The notes under the pieces were generated by a model that ran no database searches, was not told the DNA's origin, and saw nothing but the letters and a program-made list of their open reading frames with translations. A stretch of 43,044 bases of DNA from Micromonospora sp. MW-13 (lineage in GTDB: Bacteria > Actinomycetota > Actinomycetes > Mycobacteriales > Micromonosporaceae), in the NCBI RefSeq assembly GCF_003434305.1, contig NZ_QKKX01000006.1, positions 1 through 43,044 of the forward strand. The letters are read 5' to 3'. Positions 42,952 to 43,044 of the stretch are shown piece by piece. The position numbers were made by a program, and so were the translations under genes. Each line of letters begins with the position of its first letter. The stretch's first letter is position 1.

Positions 42952-43044
42952 TTACATCTGGACCCGGCGCCACGAGCCTTCGCAGGCCGGTGCCGGATGG
43001 ATCTCCCCCTTTTTGATCTTCTTGGGCGCCTTGACGTGGTGCTC
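42952..43044 (-). CDS. C-terminal end of an unrecognised small basic protein (5' end outside window)
   Basis: The minus-strand frame open from the right edge reads EHHVKAPKKIKKGEIHPAP, then ACEGSWRRVQM, and stops at TAA (42952-42954). The Lys-rich, Pro-containing composition and the third-position GC/codon pattern look coding. Only 30 codons are visible, so no family can be assigned. Confidence 0.5.
   Translation of the reverse strand, partial: EHHVKAPKKIKKGEIHPAPACEGSWRRVQM

Noticed and set aside
42886..42965. Short repeated GTTACACATGG / GTTACATCTGG as a duplicated gene end
   Set aside because: Only about 11 bp with mismatches, and the frames around the two copies do not correspond; probably chance.

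Overview
The window is high-GC actinobacterial chromosome, most likely from Micromonosporaceae (Micromonospora or a close relative). This rests on third-position GC bias, frequent GTG starts, an Asp-type MurA, a DUF397/XRE pair, and the gene order rho - rpmE - prfA - prmC - glyA - atp operon - atpC - DUF2550 - cobalamin adenosyltransferase/murA. The genus is an inference from gene order and style.

Layout. 1-10.9 kb is a translation and housekeeping block: the 3' end of rho, a secreted phosphodiester glycosidase/metallophosphoesterase fusion, a T4-type polynucleotide kinase-phosphatase, rpmE, prfA, a GGDEF protein, and the coupled set prmC - threonylcarbamoyl-AMP synthase - low-molecular-weight phosphatase. 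11-16.1 kb holds a class A penicillin-binding protein, a convergent SDR/DUF2867 protein and glyA. 16.1-25.8 kb is the F1Fo ATP synthase region: two AtpI/AtpZ-type membrane proteins, atpBEFHAGD, an LCP cell-wall ligase set off by strong terminators, then atpC with its own promoter and a DUF2550 gene. 25.9-33.8 kb carries a methyltransferase divergent from a NarL-type two-component system, a DedA protein, a VOC protein, a PduO-type adenosyltransferase whose start codon overlaps that of divergent murA, a 3-hydroxybutyryl-CoA dehydrogenase and a Tat-type esterase.

33.8-37.3 kb is the accessory part. It holds an unrecognised membrane-anchored protein, what looks like a serine-recombinase remnant, a two-spacer type I-E-like CRISPR mini-array with an AT-rich leader but no cas genes, an XRE/DUF397 pair, and two divergent small genes, one with a Cys-Cys-His-Cys cluster. 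37.3-43.0 kb returns to ordinary content: an ABC exporter, ethylmalonyl-CoA mutase, a tandem DUF1540 protein, a polysaccharide deacetylase and the 3' end of an unrecognised gene.

Connections. The adenosyltransferase could supply adenosylcobalamin to the ethylmalonyl-CoA mutase, and the hydroxybutyryl-CoA dehydrogenase fits the same C4/C5 acyl-CoA chemistry. MurA, the class A PBP, the LCP protein and the deacetylase are all cell-envelope functions. The most unusual non-coding signal is a family of three composite elements (about 13.2, 29.45 and 42.75 kb). Each is a long GATC-containing palindrome followed on one side by a G-rich GGGT tract. In two of the three, the tract encodes an odd C-terminal tail on the neighbouring protein.
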